Of a stretch of DNA of 23,056 bases, positions 1-8,631 are shown in pieces. Every line of letters starts with the position of its first letter. Within the stretch, counting starts at the first letter, position 1. Source of the stretch: an uncultured Caulobacteraceae bacterium (lineage in GTDB: Bacteria > Pseudomonadota > Alphaproteobacteria > Caulobacterales > Caulobacteraceae); NCBI GenBank assembly GCA_946482375.1, contig CAMLRH010000011.1, positions 1-23,056 of the forward strand. The letters are read 5' to 3'. The notes beneath the pieces were generated by a model, which saw nothing but the letters and a program-made list of their open reading frames with translations, did not search any database and was not told the DNA's origin. A program made the position numbers and the translations under genes.

Positions 1-632
1 TGACCTACAGCGTCAAGGAGATCTTCCTGACCCTGCAGGGGGAGGGCGGCCAGGCGGGCCGCACGGCGGTGTTCTGCCGCTTCGCCGGCTGCAACCTGTG
101 GACCGGCCGCGAGCAGGACCGCGCCGAAGCCGTCTGCACCTTCTGCGACACCGATTTCGTCGGAACCGACGGCCCCGGCGGCGGCAAATTCGTCACCGCA
201 GAAGACCTGGCCGGCGCCATCGCCGCGACATGGATCGGCGAGCCCGAAAACCGCCTCGTCGTCTGCACCGGCGGCGAGCCGCTGCTGCAACTGGACGCGG
301 CGCTGATCGAGGCGCTGCACGCGCGCGGCTTCTCCATCGCGGTCGAGAGCAATGGTACGATCGCGGCGCCCGCGGGCATCGACTGGCTCTGCGTCAGCCC
401 CAAGGCCGACGCGCCGCTCGCCCAGGTTTCGGGGCAGGAGCTGAAGCTGGTCTGGCCCCAGGTCGACGTCGATCCGGCCCGGTTCGAACACCTCGCCTTC
501 GACCGCTTTTCGCTGCAACCGATGGACGGGCCCGACCGTGAGGCGGCGACGCGGGCCTGCATCGACTATTGCCTTTCGCACCCGAGGTGGCGTTTAAGCC
601 TGCAGACCCACAAATACCTCGGCATCCCCTGA
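1..632 (+). CDS. queE: 7-carboxy-7-deazaguanine synthase QueE (5' end cut by one base)
   Basis: Radical SAM enzyme that turns 6-carboxy-tetrahydropterin into 7-carboxy-7-deazaguanine in the preQ0/queuosine pathway. The first complete codon is at position 3; bases 1-2 are TG, so the ATG start probably lacks only its A, just outside the window. About 209 residues follow, near full length. The N-terminus reads TYSVKEIFLTLQGEG, the family's substrate loop. The iron-sulfur cluster cysteines are spaced C-x14-C-x2-C (CNLW...AVCTFCDTDF), the spacing known from the Burkholderia-type QueE rather than the usual C-x3-C-x2-C. The glycine-rich SAM-binding stretch CTGGEPLLQ follows. The C-terminus SLQTHKYLGIP is typical. 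queD starts 22 bp downstream, so the two are probably co-transcribed. Confidence 0.95.
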   Translation, partial: TYSVKEIFLTLQGEGGQAGRTAVFCRFAGCNLWTGREQDRAEAVCTFCDTDFVGTDGPGGGKFVTAEDLAGAIAATWIGEPENRLVVCTGGEPLLQLDAALIEALHARGFSIAVESNGTIAAPAGIDWLCVSPKADAPLAQVSGQELKLVWPQVDVDPARFEHLAFDRFSLQPMDGPDREAATRACIDYCLSHPRWRLSLQTHKYLGIP

Positions 633-648
633 CGGCGGAGCGCCGCCG
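633..648 (+). promoter_or_regulatory. Small hairpin over the queD ribosome-binding region
   Basis: Directly after the queE stop, CGGCGG pairs with CCGCCG around an AGCG loop. The purine-rich GGCGGAG that could act as Shine-Dalgarno for queD lies partly in this stem. It could couple queD translation to queE, but a short GC stem arises easily in this DNA, so this is weak. Confidence 0.25.
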
Positions 649-654
649 GACGCC

Positions 655-1032
655 ATGACCAACCCCGTCTTCGAGATCACCAAGGCCGCGACCTTCGACG
701 CCGCGCACTATCTGCCGGACGGTCCCAAGGACAGTCCGTACACGCGGCTGCACGGCCACTCGTTCAAGGTGGAAGCGACGGTGCGCGGGCCCGAGCACGG
801 GCCGGTGGGCTGGGTTGCGGACCTCGCCGAACTGGACACGGCGCTCAAGACCGTCGCCGGCGAACTCGATCACGGCCTGCTCAACGAAACGCCCGGACTG
901 GAAAGCCCGACGCTGGAGCACATCTGCCTGCACTTCGCCCGGCGGCTGAAGGGGCAGTTTCCGGGGCTTTGCCGGGTCGCGGTGTCACGCCCCACCATCG
1001 GGGAGAGCTGTTCGCTGAGCCTCACCACATAA
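655..1032 (+). CDS. queD: 6-carboxytetrahydropterin synthase-like protein QueD, variant active site
   Basis: A 125-residue protein of the PTPS/QueD family, which converts dihydroneopterin triphosphate to 6-carboxy-tetrahydropterin, the substrate of QueE encoded just upstream. The zinc ligands are present: H18 in FDAAH, and H33 and H35 in RLHGHSF. The D72-H73 pair (ELDHGLLNETPGLE) also matches E. coli QueD. Aligned without gaps from the first His to HGHSF, the position of the E. coli catalytic Cys27 holds Tyr29. The usual Glu near the C-terminus (E. coli VKET) is Arg112, with a Glu117 and Cys119 five and seven residues later (RPTIGESC). The pathway context supports a QueD role, but the chemistry may use different residues. 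The ATG at 655 is the only reasonable start. The stop abuts a 97-bp repeat. Confidence 0.9.
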   Translation: MTNPVFEITKAATFDAAHYLPDGPKDSPYTRLHGHSFKVEATVRGPEHGPVGWVADLAELDTALKTVAGELDHGLLNETPGLESPTLEHICLHFARRLKGQFPGLCRVAVSRPTIGESCSLSLTT

Positions 1033-1033
1033 A

Positions 1034-1130
1034 CCGCTCATCCCCGCGAAGGCGGGGACCCAGGTGTTTTATCGGAGAGTGCCGGAATTTCAGAAAAAGC
1101 CTGGGTTCCCGCTTTCGCGGGAATGAGCGG
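1034..1130. repeat. 97-bp inverted-repeat element, copy 1
   Basis: An intergenic element bounded by CCGCTCA (1034-1040) and TGAGCGG (1124-1130). Each arm holds a small palindrome: CCCCGCGAAGGCGGGG on the left, CCCGCTTTCGCGGG on the right. The arms also carry complementary ACCCAGG/CCTGGGT inner ends, so the whole can fold into one long stem. A second copy of the same length and orientation lies at 7704-7800 and shares interior sequence (TTATCG, AGAG, AAAAAGCCTGGG). It fills the gap between the convergent queD and pirin genes and may act as a two-way terminator. It resembles REP/MITE-like repeats known from many proteobacteria. Confidence 0.85.
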
Positions 1131-1142
1131 GGTAAAAGAACG

Positions 1143-1838
1143 CTATTCCGAATCCACCAGCACCAGTTCGGCGTCGGCCTTGGCGCGGATGGTCAGCGTC
1201 GGCTCGTCCTTGATGGCCGCGCCGTCGCGGGCATTCAGCGTCACGCCGTTGACCTCGACCTCGCCCTGCGCCGAGACGAGATAGGCGTGGCGGCCTTCGC
1301 CGAGCTCATAGGTCGTTTCTTCGCCGGCCTTCAGCGTGGCGCCGAGAACCCGCCCGTTGGTGCGGATCGGCAGGGCGTCCTCGTCGCCGAGGCCCGAGGC
1401 CAGCACCACGAACTTCCCGGATCGGTCGCCCTTCGGGAAGGCTTTCGCCCCCCATGACGGCGCGCCGCCGCGTTCGCGCGAGGCGATCCAGATCTGGAAC
1501 AGCGTTGTGGTCTCATCCTCGAGGTTGTACTCGGCGTGACGGATGCCGGAACCGGCGCTCATCACCTGCACGTCGCCGGCGCCGGTGCGGCCTTCGTTGC
1601 CGAGGCTGTCCTTGTGCGTGATCGCGCCCTGACGGACGTAGGTGATGATCTCCATGTCGTTGTGCGGGTGCGGCGGAAAGCCCGACTTCGGCGCGATCTC
1701 GTCATCGTTCCAGACGCGCAGGTCGCCCCAGCCCATGCGGGTCGGGTCGTACCAGTTGGCGAATGAGAAATGGTGGCGAGCGTTCAGCCAGCCGTGGTCG
1801 GCATGGCCCAGCTTCTCGAACGGACGGCGATCAATCAT
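1143..1838 (-). CDS. Pirin family cupin protein (YhhW-like, possible quercetinase)
   Basis: A 231-residue two-cupin protein of the pirin family. The metal-binding residues fall at H57, H59 (GFPPHPHN), H101 and E103 (GIRHAEYN), the same numbering as E. coli YhhW, which has quercetin 2,3-dioxygenase activity in vitro. The N-terminal cupin covers about residues 20-125, with GDLRVWNDDEI before the first ligands. The second cupin, about 140-230, has lost the ligands, as usual. The physiological substrate is unknown in most bacteria, so the enzymatic name is only a family label. The gene is monocistronic or follows aroC on the same strand; the 145-bp gap between them is mostly filled with hairpin repeats, so any promoter of its own must lie within them. 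Cytosolic, with no signal peptide. Confidence 0.93.
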   Translation of the reverse strand: MIDRRPFEKLGHADHGWLNARHHFSFANWYDPTRMGWGDLRVWNDDEIAPKSGFPPHPHNDMEIITYVRQGAITHKDSLGNEGRTGAGDVQVMSAGSGIRHAEYNLEDETTTLFQIWIASRERGGAPSWGAKAFPKGDRSGKFVVLASGLGDEDALPIRTNGRVLGATLKAGEETTYELGEGRHAYLVSAQGEVEVNGVTLNARDGAAIKDEPTLTIRAKADAELVLVDSE

Positions 1839-1853
1839 GACAAATCTCCCAAT

Positions 1854-1940
1854 CTTCCCCCTCAGGGGGAAGTACCGGCGAAGCCGGGGAAGGGGGCCTC
1901 CCCCTCAGTCGCTTCGCGACAGCTCCCCCAGCGGGGGAGC
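1854..1940. repeat. Cluster of four GC-rich hairpins between aroC and the pirin gene
   Basis: Four adjacent perfect inverted repeats: CTTCCCCC/GGGGGAAG (1854-1872), CCGGC/GCCGG with a GAA loop (1875-1887), GTCGC/GCGAC with a TTC loop (1908-1920), and GCTCCCCC/GGGGGAGC (1922-1940). Additional runs of G (about 1887-1895) and C (about 1898-1904) could pair across the element. The layout matches intergenic hairpin repeats common in Caulobacterales and Sphingomonadales genomes. There is no coding potential. Confidence 0.75.
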
Positions 1941-1963
1941 ATCAGAGATAAGATCGCCTATTC

Positions 1964-1980
1964 GCAACTGCAAGAGTTGC
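1964..1980 (-). terminator. Possible terminator hairpin after aroC
   Basis: GCAACT and AGTTGC form a 6-bp stem with a 5-nt loop, starting 4 bp beyond the aroC stop codon on the minus strand. No T-run follows it, so intrinsic termination is doubtful. It may instead be the edge of the adjoining hairpin repeat. Confidence 0.35.
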
Positions 1981-1983
1981 AGA

Positions 1984-3099
1984 TTATCGGCGACCCTTCT
2001 GACCTGGGACGAACGCGCCGCCGCCGGTCTGGGCGCGATGGCGCAGGAAGGCGTCGGCGAGCACGCAGGCGGTCATCGCCTCGACCACCGGCACGGCGCG
2101 GATGCCGACGCAGGGGTCGTGGCGGCCCTTGGTGCGCACCTCGATGTTCTCGCCCGCTTCGTTGACGCCGTTGCGCGGGGTGAGGATCGAGGAGGTCGGC
2201 TTGAACGCCACCCGCGCCACCACGGGCTGACCGGTCGAGATGCCGCCCAGGATGCCGCCGGCCATGTTGGTCTCGAAGTCGACCCCGGCGGCGCCCATGC
2301 GCATCTGGTCGGCGTTCTCCTCGCCGGAGAGGGCGGCGGCGGCGAAGCCCGCGCCGATCTCCACGCCCTTGGCGGCGTTGATCGACATCAGGGCGGCGGC
2401 AAGCTCGGCGTCGAGCTTGTTGTAGATCGGCGCGCCCCAACCGGCCGGCACGCCGCTGGCGCTGACCAGCACGACGGCGCCGGTGGACGAGCCCGCCTTG
2501 CGGATCGTCTCCAGATGCTCTTCCCACACCGGCACGACCGAAGCGTCCGGCGCCCAGTAGGGGTTGTTCAGCGTCTCGGCGAAGTCGAGGTCGGCGGCCT
2601 TGTGCGGGCCGATCTGAACCAGCGCGCCCTGGATGGTGACGCCCTCCAGGACCTTGCGCGCAATCGCCCCGGCCGCGACCCGCGCCGCCGTCTCTCGCGC
2701 CGAGGCCCGGCCGCCGCCGCGATAGTCACGCACGCCGTACTTGGCGAAGTAGGTGTAGTCGGCATGCCCCGGCCGGAAGCTGGTGGCGATCTCCGAATAG
2801 TCCTTCGAGCGCTGATCGACGTTCTCGATCATCAGCGAGATCGGCGTGCCGGTGGTGACCTGGCCGCCGGTGCGGTCATCCTCGAAGACGCCCGACAGGA
2901 TGCGGACGGCGTCCGGCTCCTGCCGCTGGGTGACGAACTTGCCTTGGCCCGGGCGGCGCTTGTCCAGCCACACCTGGATGTCGGCTTCGGTGAGCGGGAT
3001 GCCGGGCGGCACGCCGTCGACCACGCAGCCCAGCGCCGGCCCGTGGCTTTCGCCCCAGGTCGTGACGCGGAACAGGTGGCCGAAGGTGTTGTGCGACAT
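1984..3099 (-). CDS. aroC: Chorismate synthase
   Basis: The last shikimate-pathway enzyme, converting 5-enolpyruvylshikimate-3-phosphate to chorismate with reduced FMN. The 371-residue length fits the family (about 360-370). The start at 3099 gives [20 protein letters not shown], the conserved N-terminal signature with its catalytic His. The second signature ([15 protein letters not shown]) and the third ([20 protein letters not shown]) are intact, as is the C-terminal [17 protein letters not shown]. The frame stays open upstream for 99 more codons, but that stretch overlaps pdxH antisense and is not family-like. pdxH is divergent, 67 bp away. Confidence 0.97.
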   Translation of the reverse strand: MSHNTFGHLFRVTTWGESHGPALGCVVDGVPPGIPLTEADIQVWLDKRRPGQGKFVTQRQEPDAVRILSGVFEDDRTGGQVTTGTPISLMIENVDQRSKDYSEIATSFRPGHADYTYFAKYGVRDYRGGGRASARETAARVAAGAIARKVLEGVTIQGALVQIGPHKAADLDFAETLNNPYWAPDASVVPVWEEHLETIRKAGSSTGAVVLVSASGVPAGWGAPIYNKLDAELAAALMSINAAKGVEIGAGFAAAALSGEENADQMRMGAAGVDFETNMAGGILGGISTGQPVVARVAFKPTSSILTPRNGVNEAGENIEVRTKGRHDPCVGIRAVPVVEAMTACVLADAFLRHRAQTGGGAFVPGQKGRR

Positions 3100-3166
3100 G
3101 GCGGAGCTTCTAGCCGAATCCCGCCGCCCTGACACCCCGGCGTGAATCTGCGCTATCAACCGTCCC

Positions 3167-3838
3167 ATGGACGGAAAGCACGACGACGCCATCCCCCCGA
3201 CTCCTTCCGAGGACGAGTACGTCCGGCAGGTGGCCGAGGCCGATCCGTTGCCGCTGCTGCCCGAGGCCGATCCGCTGGCGCTGTTCGAAGCCTGGCTAAA
3301 GGCGGCGCTGGAGTCCGAACCCAACGACGCCAACGCCATGGCGCTCGCCACCGTCGACGCCGACAGCCTGCCCGACGTCCGCATGGTCCTGCTCAAGGAC
3401 TTCGACGAGGCCGGCTTCGTCTTCTACACCAACCTCGAAAGCGCCAAGGGCCGCGAGCTCGCCGCCCATCCGAAGGCCGCGCTACTGTTCCACTGGAAGA
3501 GCCTGCGCCGGCAGGTGCGCATTCGCGGCGCCGTTGCGCCGGTGACGCCGGAGGAGGCCGACGCCTACTTCGCCACCCGCGCCCGCCACAGCCAGATCGG
3601 CGCCTGGGCCTCGGACCAGTCGCGGACGCTGCCCGACCGCCTGGCGCTGGAGAAGCGCGTCGCCCAGTTCGGGTTGAAGTTCGGACTGGGCAAGGTGCCG
3701 CGTCCGCCACACTGGTCAGGCTTCCGCCTGCGCCCTGAAAGCATCGAATTCTGGCGCGACCGGCCGTTTCGGCTGCACGAGCGGCTGGTCTTCCAGCGCG
3801 CGGGCTCCGGCTGGAAGACTAGCCGTCTGTTCCCTTGA
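3167..3838 (+). CDS. pdxH: Pyridoxine/pyridoxamine 5'-phosphate oxidase
   Basis: An FMN-dependent oxidase making pyridoxal 5'-phosphate in vitamin B6 synthesis and salvage. It has 223 residues (E. coli 218). Visible family motifs are [19 protein letters not shown] (residues 71-89, FMN and substrate binding), [14 protein letters not shown] (108-121), SDQSR (149-153), and the C-terminal block [18 protein letters not shown] with RLHERLVF and the terminal RLFP. The first 30 residues are a variable acidic lead, as in relatives. The gene is divergent from aroC. Its last 20 bp overlap the 3' end of the TetR gene on the other strand. Confidence 0.96.
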   Translation: MDGKHDDAIPPTPSEDEYVRQVAEADPLPLLPEADPLALFEAWLKAALESEPNDANAMALATVDADSLPDVRMVLLKDFDEAGFVFYTNLESAKGRELAAHPKAALLFHWKSLRRQVRIRGAVAPVTPEEADAYFATRARHSQIGAWASDQSRTLPDRLALEKRVAQFGLKFGLGKVPRPPHWSGFRLRPESIEFWRDRPFRLHERLVFQRAGSGWKTSRLFP

Positions 3839-4445
3839 CGCCGTAGCGGGCAAGGAAGGTGGCGACCGCTTCTTCGGCGATGGTGTCGGTGGAGCGCCCG
3901 ACCTGGGACTCGTCGCCGTGGATCAGGCCGTAGGTGAGGGTAGGGTGCTCGATCAGACCCAGCAGCTGACTGGCCGCCCACGACGGCCGCGCGACGTTCA
4001 GTTCGTTGCGGTCCGCCAGCTCGCTGATCATCCGCATCAGCGCCGCGCCGATCTCGTCGCGCGTGCGCTCCTGCACCGTCTCGACGTTGTCCAGGAAGCG
4101 ATGCCGCTCGGCGGTCACCATGCGCAGGACCGCCCGCGTCACCGGGTTCGCGCAGAAGGCCGCATAGGCCTTTGCGAACGCGAGCAGGCGCACCGGCGCA
4201 TTCTGGGCAGGTTGCGGGTTGCGCTCGATGTCGTCGGCGATTTCAGTGATCAGGTCCTGCACCGTCGTGCGGAACAGTTCGGCCTTGCTCGGAAAGTAGG
4301 CGTAGAGCGTGGCGGTCGACACCGCCGCGCGGCGCGCCACGACTTCCATCCCCGTATCGGCATAGCCCTCGGTGACGAAAAGCTTTCGCGCGGCGCTCAA
4401 GATTTCGCGACGCTTTTCATCGGAGCGCCGATCCCCCCGGACCAC
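3819..4445 (-). CDS. TetR/AcrR family transcriptional regulator
   Basis: A one-component repressor with an N-terminal helix-turn-helix. The block [47 protein letters not shown] is a textbook TetR DNA-binding domain. The C-terminal half is a helical ligand domain resembling the AefR/YbiH-type C-terminal domain ([19 protein letters not shown]). The frame extends to an ATG at 4502, but that site has no Shine-Dalgarno and would leave 20 bp to the divergent gene. The GTG at 4445 has GGGG eight bases upstream and gives the normal short lead before the HTH, so I prefer it (208 residues). The likely target is the divergent kinase-fusion gene, itself, or the acyl-CoA ligase; the ligand is unknown. The 3' end overlaps pdxH. 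Confidence 0.93.
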   Translation of the reverse strand: MVRGDRRSDEKRREILSAARKLFVTEGYADTGMEVVARRAAVSTATLYAYFPSKAELFRTTVQDLITEIADDIERNPQPAQNAPVRLLAFAKAYAAFCANPVTRAVLRMVTAERHRFLDNVETVQERTRDEIGAALMRMISELADRNELNVARPSWAASQLLGLIEHPTLTYGLIHGDESQVGRSTDTIAEEAVATFLARYGVKGTDG

Positions 4446-4522
4446 AACATTACCCCACGGCGAATTTATACACGAATCCACTTTAGCGGGGAAATTAACC
4501 ATACTGCAAGGGGCGATGAACA
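4446..4522. promoter_or_regulatory. Divergent control region between the TetR gene and the kinase-fusion gene
   Basis: A 77-bp stretch distinctly AT-richer than its surroundings. On the minus strand it carries TATAAA within TCGTGTATAAATTCG, a -10-like box. On the plus strand, AGGGG (4509-4513) lies 9 bp before the GTG at 4523 and is a good ribosome-binding site. A TetR operator would be expected here, but I see no clean palindrome. Confidence 0.5.
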
Positions 4523-5983
4523 GTGACCCCTGAGTTGTGGCTTTCTCGTGTCGCCGATCGGGTCGTCGAAACTTCCTGCGCGCGCATCTATCTGGCCCGC
4601 GAAAACGCGTGGAAACTCAAGCGGCCGGTCGATCTGGGCTTTCTCGACTTCACGAGCCTGGAGAAACGCCGCTGGGCGCTCGAGCGGGAACTGGTTTTCA
4701 ACCGCGTCACGGCTCCGGACATCTATCGCGTGGTTCGCCGTATCACCCGCACCGCCGACGGTTTCGAGTTCGATGGCCCGGGCGAGGTCGTCGAGTATGC
4801 GCTGGAGATGCGACGGTTCGATGAGACCGCCGTGCTCGACGTCGCGTCGGAAACGCTGACCGGCGAGGTCGCCGAAGCCCTTGGCCGTACCGTCGCCCGC
4901 CTGCACGCCACCGCGCCGGTCAGCAACGCCGGCGGCTCGGGCGCGCTCCGCTACACCGTCGAATCCAACGCCGAACACCTGCGTGCGCTCGCGGCCCGAC
5001 TGGGGGACGTCGGTCCGTTGGTCGCGGCAACAGCCGCGGCGTTCGAGAGGGCCGCTCCGCTGTTGGATGAGCGTCGGGCGCAAGGGTTCTCGCGCCGCTG
5101 CCATGGCGACCTGCACCTCGGCAACATCCTGCTGGAGGACGGCGCGCCGGTGCTGTTCGACTGTATCGAGTTCAACGACCGGCTCAGCGAGATCGACGTC
5201 CTCTACGACCTTGCCTTCCTGCTCATGGACCTCGACTTCCGCGGCCGTCGCGATGCGGCCACGCGGGTGCTGTCTGCCTACCTCGACGAGGCCCAAAGAC
5301 ACTTCGAGGTCGGTGTTATCGACGGCCTTTCCCTGCTGCCGCTTCTGCTGTCCGTCCGCGCGACTGTTCGCTGTCATGTCCGCGCGCATTCCGGCGACGA
5401 CGATGGCGCGCGGAATTATCTCGCCGCCGCGCAGGCCCATCTCGCGTCGGTTAGACCTGTCCTCATCGCGGTCGGCGGCTACTCCGGGTCGGGCAAGTCC
5501 ACCTTCGCCCGAGCGGTCGCGCCGCTGCTGGGCCCAGCGCCCGGCGCGGTCGTCCTGCGCTCCGACGAAATCCGCAAGCGGCTGTGGGGAGTCGCGCCCA
5601 TCGAGCGCCTGCCGCCCGAGGCCTACGACAGCCGCGTCACCAAACGCGTCTATCGCCGCCTCTTCGAGGAGGCCGAGGCCTGTCTGCGGGCGGGGAGGGC
5701 GGTGGTGCTGGACGCGGTCTTCATGAAGGCGGCCGAACGCGACCGCGCCGCCGCGCTTGCGGCGGCCTGCGGAACGCCGTTCGAAGGCGTCTGGCTGCAG
5801 GCTTCGCCCGAGACGCTGCGCGCCCGCGTCGGCGCCCGCCGGAACGACGCCTCCGACGCCGATCTGCGCGTGCTGGCCGGGCAGCTCAGTCAGGACCCGG
5901 GCGATGTCGCATGGACACGTCTGGACGCTAAGGGCGATTTCGGCCAGATGGCTGACGGCCTCGCGTCACGCTTCCAAGATTGA
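4523..5983 (+). CDS. Fusion of an aminoglycoside-phosphotransferase-like kinase and an AAA/zeta-type P-loop kinase
   Basis: A 486-residue two-domain protein. Residues about 1-305 have the aminoglycoside-phosphotransferase/choline-kinase fold: catalytic loop HGDLHLGN (194-201, catalytic D196) and metal-binding DCIEFND (213-219). Residues about 312-486 are a P-loop kinase: Walker A GGYSGSGKST (318-327), then RSDEIRKRLWG, as in small-molecule kinases and zeta-like enzymes, and a later VVLDAVFM. This architecture is known as uncharacterised COG2187+COG0645 proteins. The substrate is unknown, and antibiotic resistance should not be assumed. The GTG start follows AGGGG; an upstream ATG at 4516 is out of frame and stops at once. 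The gene is divergent from a TetR regulator and followed 64 bp later by the acyl-CoA ligase. Confidence 0.9.
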   Translation: MTPELWLSRVADRVVETSCARIYLARENAWKLKRPVDLGFLDFTSLEKRRWALERELVFNRVTAPDIYRVVRRITRTADGFEFDGPGEVVEYALEMRRFDETAVLDVASETLTGEVAEALGRTVARLHATAPVSNAGGSGALRYTVESNAEHLRALAARLGDVGPLVAATAAAFERAAPLLDERRAQGFSRRCHGDLHLGNILLEDGAPVLFDCIEFNDRLSEIDVLYDLAFLLMDLDFRGRRDAATRVLSAYLDEAQRHFEVGVIDGLSLLPLLLSVRATVRCHVRAHSGDDDGARNYLAAAQAHLASVRPVLIAVGGYSGSGKSTFARAVAPLLGPAPGAVVLRSDEIRKRLWGVAPIERLPPEAYDSRVTKRVYRRLFEEAEACLRAGRAVVLDAVFMKAAERDRAAALAAACGTPFEGVWLQASPETLRARVGARRNDASDADLRVLAGQLSQDPGDVAWTRLDAKGDFGQMADGLASRFQD

Positions 5984-5995
5984 CGCGGTGGCGGC

Positions 5996-6013
5996 CCCGA
6001 CCTCATGGTCGGG
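5996..6013 (+). other. Hairpin between the kinase-fusion gene and the acyl-CoA ligase
   Basis: CCCGACC and GGTCGGG form a perfect 7-bp stem with a TCAT loop, starting 12 bp after the upstream stop. No T-run follows. It may be a weak terminator or mRNA-stability element. Confidence 0.4.
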
Positions 6014-6047
6014 AACCATAGAAAGAACAAGGGGAAGGAGCCCGCTC

Positions 6048-7694
<1,647 letters not shown>

Positions 7695-7703
7695 CTTTCA
7701 GTT

Positions 7704-7800
7704 CCGCTCATTCCCGCGAAAGCGGGAACCTAGGTTTGTTATCGTAGAGCGCGAGGCTGTCATAAAAAGCCTGGGTCCCCGCTTTCGCGGGGAGGAGCGG
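7704..7800. repeat. 97-bp inverted-repeat element, copy 2
   Basis: Same length and orientation as the copy at 1034-1130. It begins CCGCTCATTCCCGCGAAAGC and ends with CCCCGCTTTCGCGGGGAGGA plus GCGG. The interior shares TTATCG, AGAG and AAAAAGCCTGGG. The left inner palindrome is perfect (CCCGCGAAAGCGGG). It lies 9 bp after the acyl-CoA ligase stop and ends only 3 bp before the GGAAGGA ribosome-binding site of the next gene, so it may separate the two transcripts. Confidence 0.85.
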
Positions 7801-7815
7801 GTGGAAGGACAGACC

Positions 7816-8631
7816 ATGACTGAGCAGGATGACCGTACCGAACACGTCGCTCCGGCCTGGGCGAGGGCGCTTCTGACCCTCGCCCTGGTGCTGGCCATCG
7901 CGCCCGCGGTGGTCATCCTGGTCGGCGCGCTGGGCACCAAGTTCGGCCTGTGGGACTGGAAGCTCGGCTTCGGGGCGGTGATGTTCCGCGGACCTGTGAC
8001 GGGCCTGGGCTGGGCCCCGGCGCTGGCGATGCTGGCGATCGCGGTGTCGCTCCTCAGCGTCATCGTCTCGTTCTGGACGGGCTCGTGGAAGCGATCGCTG
8101 GCGGCGCTGCTCATCAGCCTCGCCACCCTTGGCGCCTTCATCGTCATGGGCGGCAAGGCGCGCCAGGCGCCGCCGATCCACGATGTCGCCACCAACTGGA
8201 ACCAGCCGCTGATGTTCTCCAACGACGTCATGCAGGAACGCGGGCTGGAGGCGAATCCCGTCGAGCTGAATCCGGTCGCGGGAGGCCCTCTGGCGGGCAA
8301 GCGTATCGCCGAGGTCAACGCGGAAAGCTGCCCCGGCGCGAAACCCGTCCTGCTCGATACCTCGGTGGAGGGAGCCTACGCGCTGACCAGGAAGGCGCTG
8401 ACGGGCGAGGGGCTGGAGATCGTCACCGACGATCCCGCCGCCGGCCGGCTAGAGGCCGTGGCCACCAGCTTCTGGTACGGCTTCAAGGACGACATCGTGG
8501 CGCGCGTGATTGCGCAGGACGCCGGCGCGCGGGTGGACCTGCGCTCGGTCAGCCGCGTGGGCATGTCGGACCTGGGCATGAACTGCAAGCGGGTGACCGC
8601 CCTGACGCAGGCGATTCAGGGTAGCCGGTAG
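7816..8631 (+). CDS. DUF1499 family membrane protein
   Basis: A 271-residue protein with three predicted membrane helices, about residues 16-40, 62-86 and 91-111, followed by a soluble DUF1499 domain from the PPIHDVATNW motif to the C-terminus. DUF1499 has no established function. Part of it (LLDTSVEGAYALTRKAL, ATSFWYGFKDDIVARV, DLRSVSRVGMSDLGMN) is conserved in alphaproteobacterial relatives and is predicted to sit beside the membrane. The ATG at 7816 is preceded by GGAAGGA at 6 bp. A GTG at 7801 would add five residues but touches the repeat and has no ribosome-binding site. The 3' end overlaps the metallo-hydrolase gene on the other strand by 16 bp. Confidence 0.85.
   Translation: MTEQDDRTEHVAPAWARALLTLALVLAIAPAVVILVGALGTKFGLWDWKLGFGAVMFRGPVTGLGWAPALAMLAIAVSLLSVIVSFWTGSWKRSLAALLISLATLGAFIVMGGKARQAPPIHDVATNWNQPLMFSNDVMQERGLEANPVELNPVAGGPLAGKRIAEVNAESCPGAKPVLLDTSVEGAYALTRKALTGEGLEIVTDDPAAGRLEAVATSFWYGFKDDIVARVIAQDAGARVDLRSVSRVGMSDLGMNCKRVTALTQAIQGSR

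Noticed and set aside
1854..1940. CRISPR-like array
   Set aside because: The repeats are inverted hairpins of differing sequence, with no direct repeats and no regular spacers.
1642..3132. A 496-codon plus-strand open frame opposite aroC
   Set aside because: It crosses the hairpin repeats and both flanking genes; the composition is typical of a shadow frame, whereas aroC on the other strand has all signatures.
3100..3396. N-terminal extension of aroC by 99 codons
   Set aside because: The added part is Ser-rich, antisense to pdxH, and precedes the conserved [10 protein letters not shown] start.
4523..5983. Aminoglycoside-resistance gene
   Set aside because: The kinase fold alone does not show antibiotic activity, and fusion to a P-loop kinase marks an uncharacterised chromosomal family.
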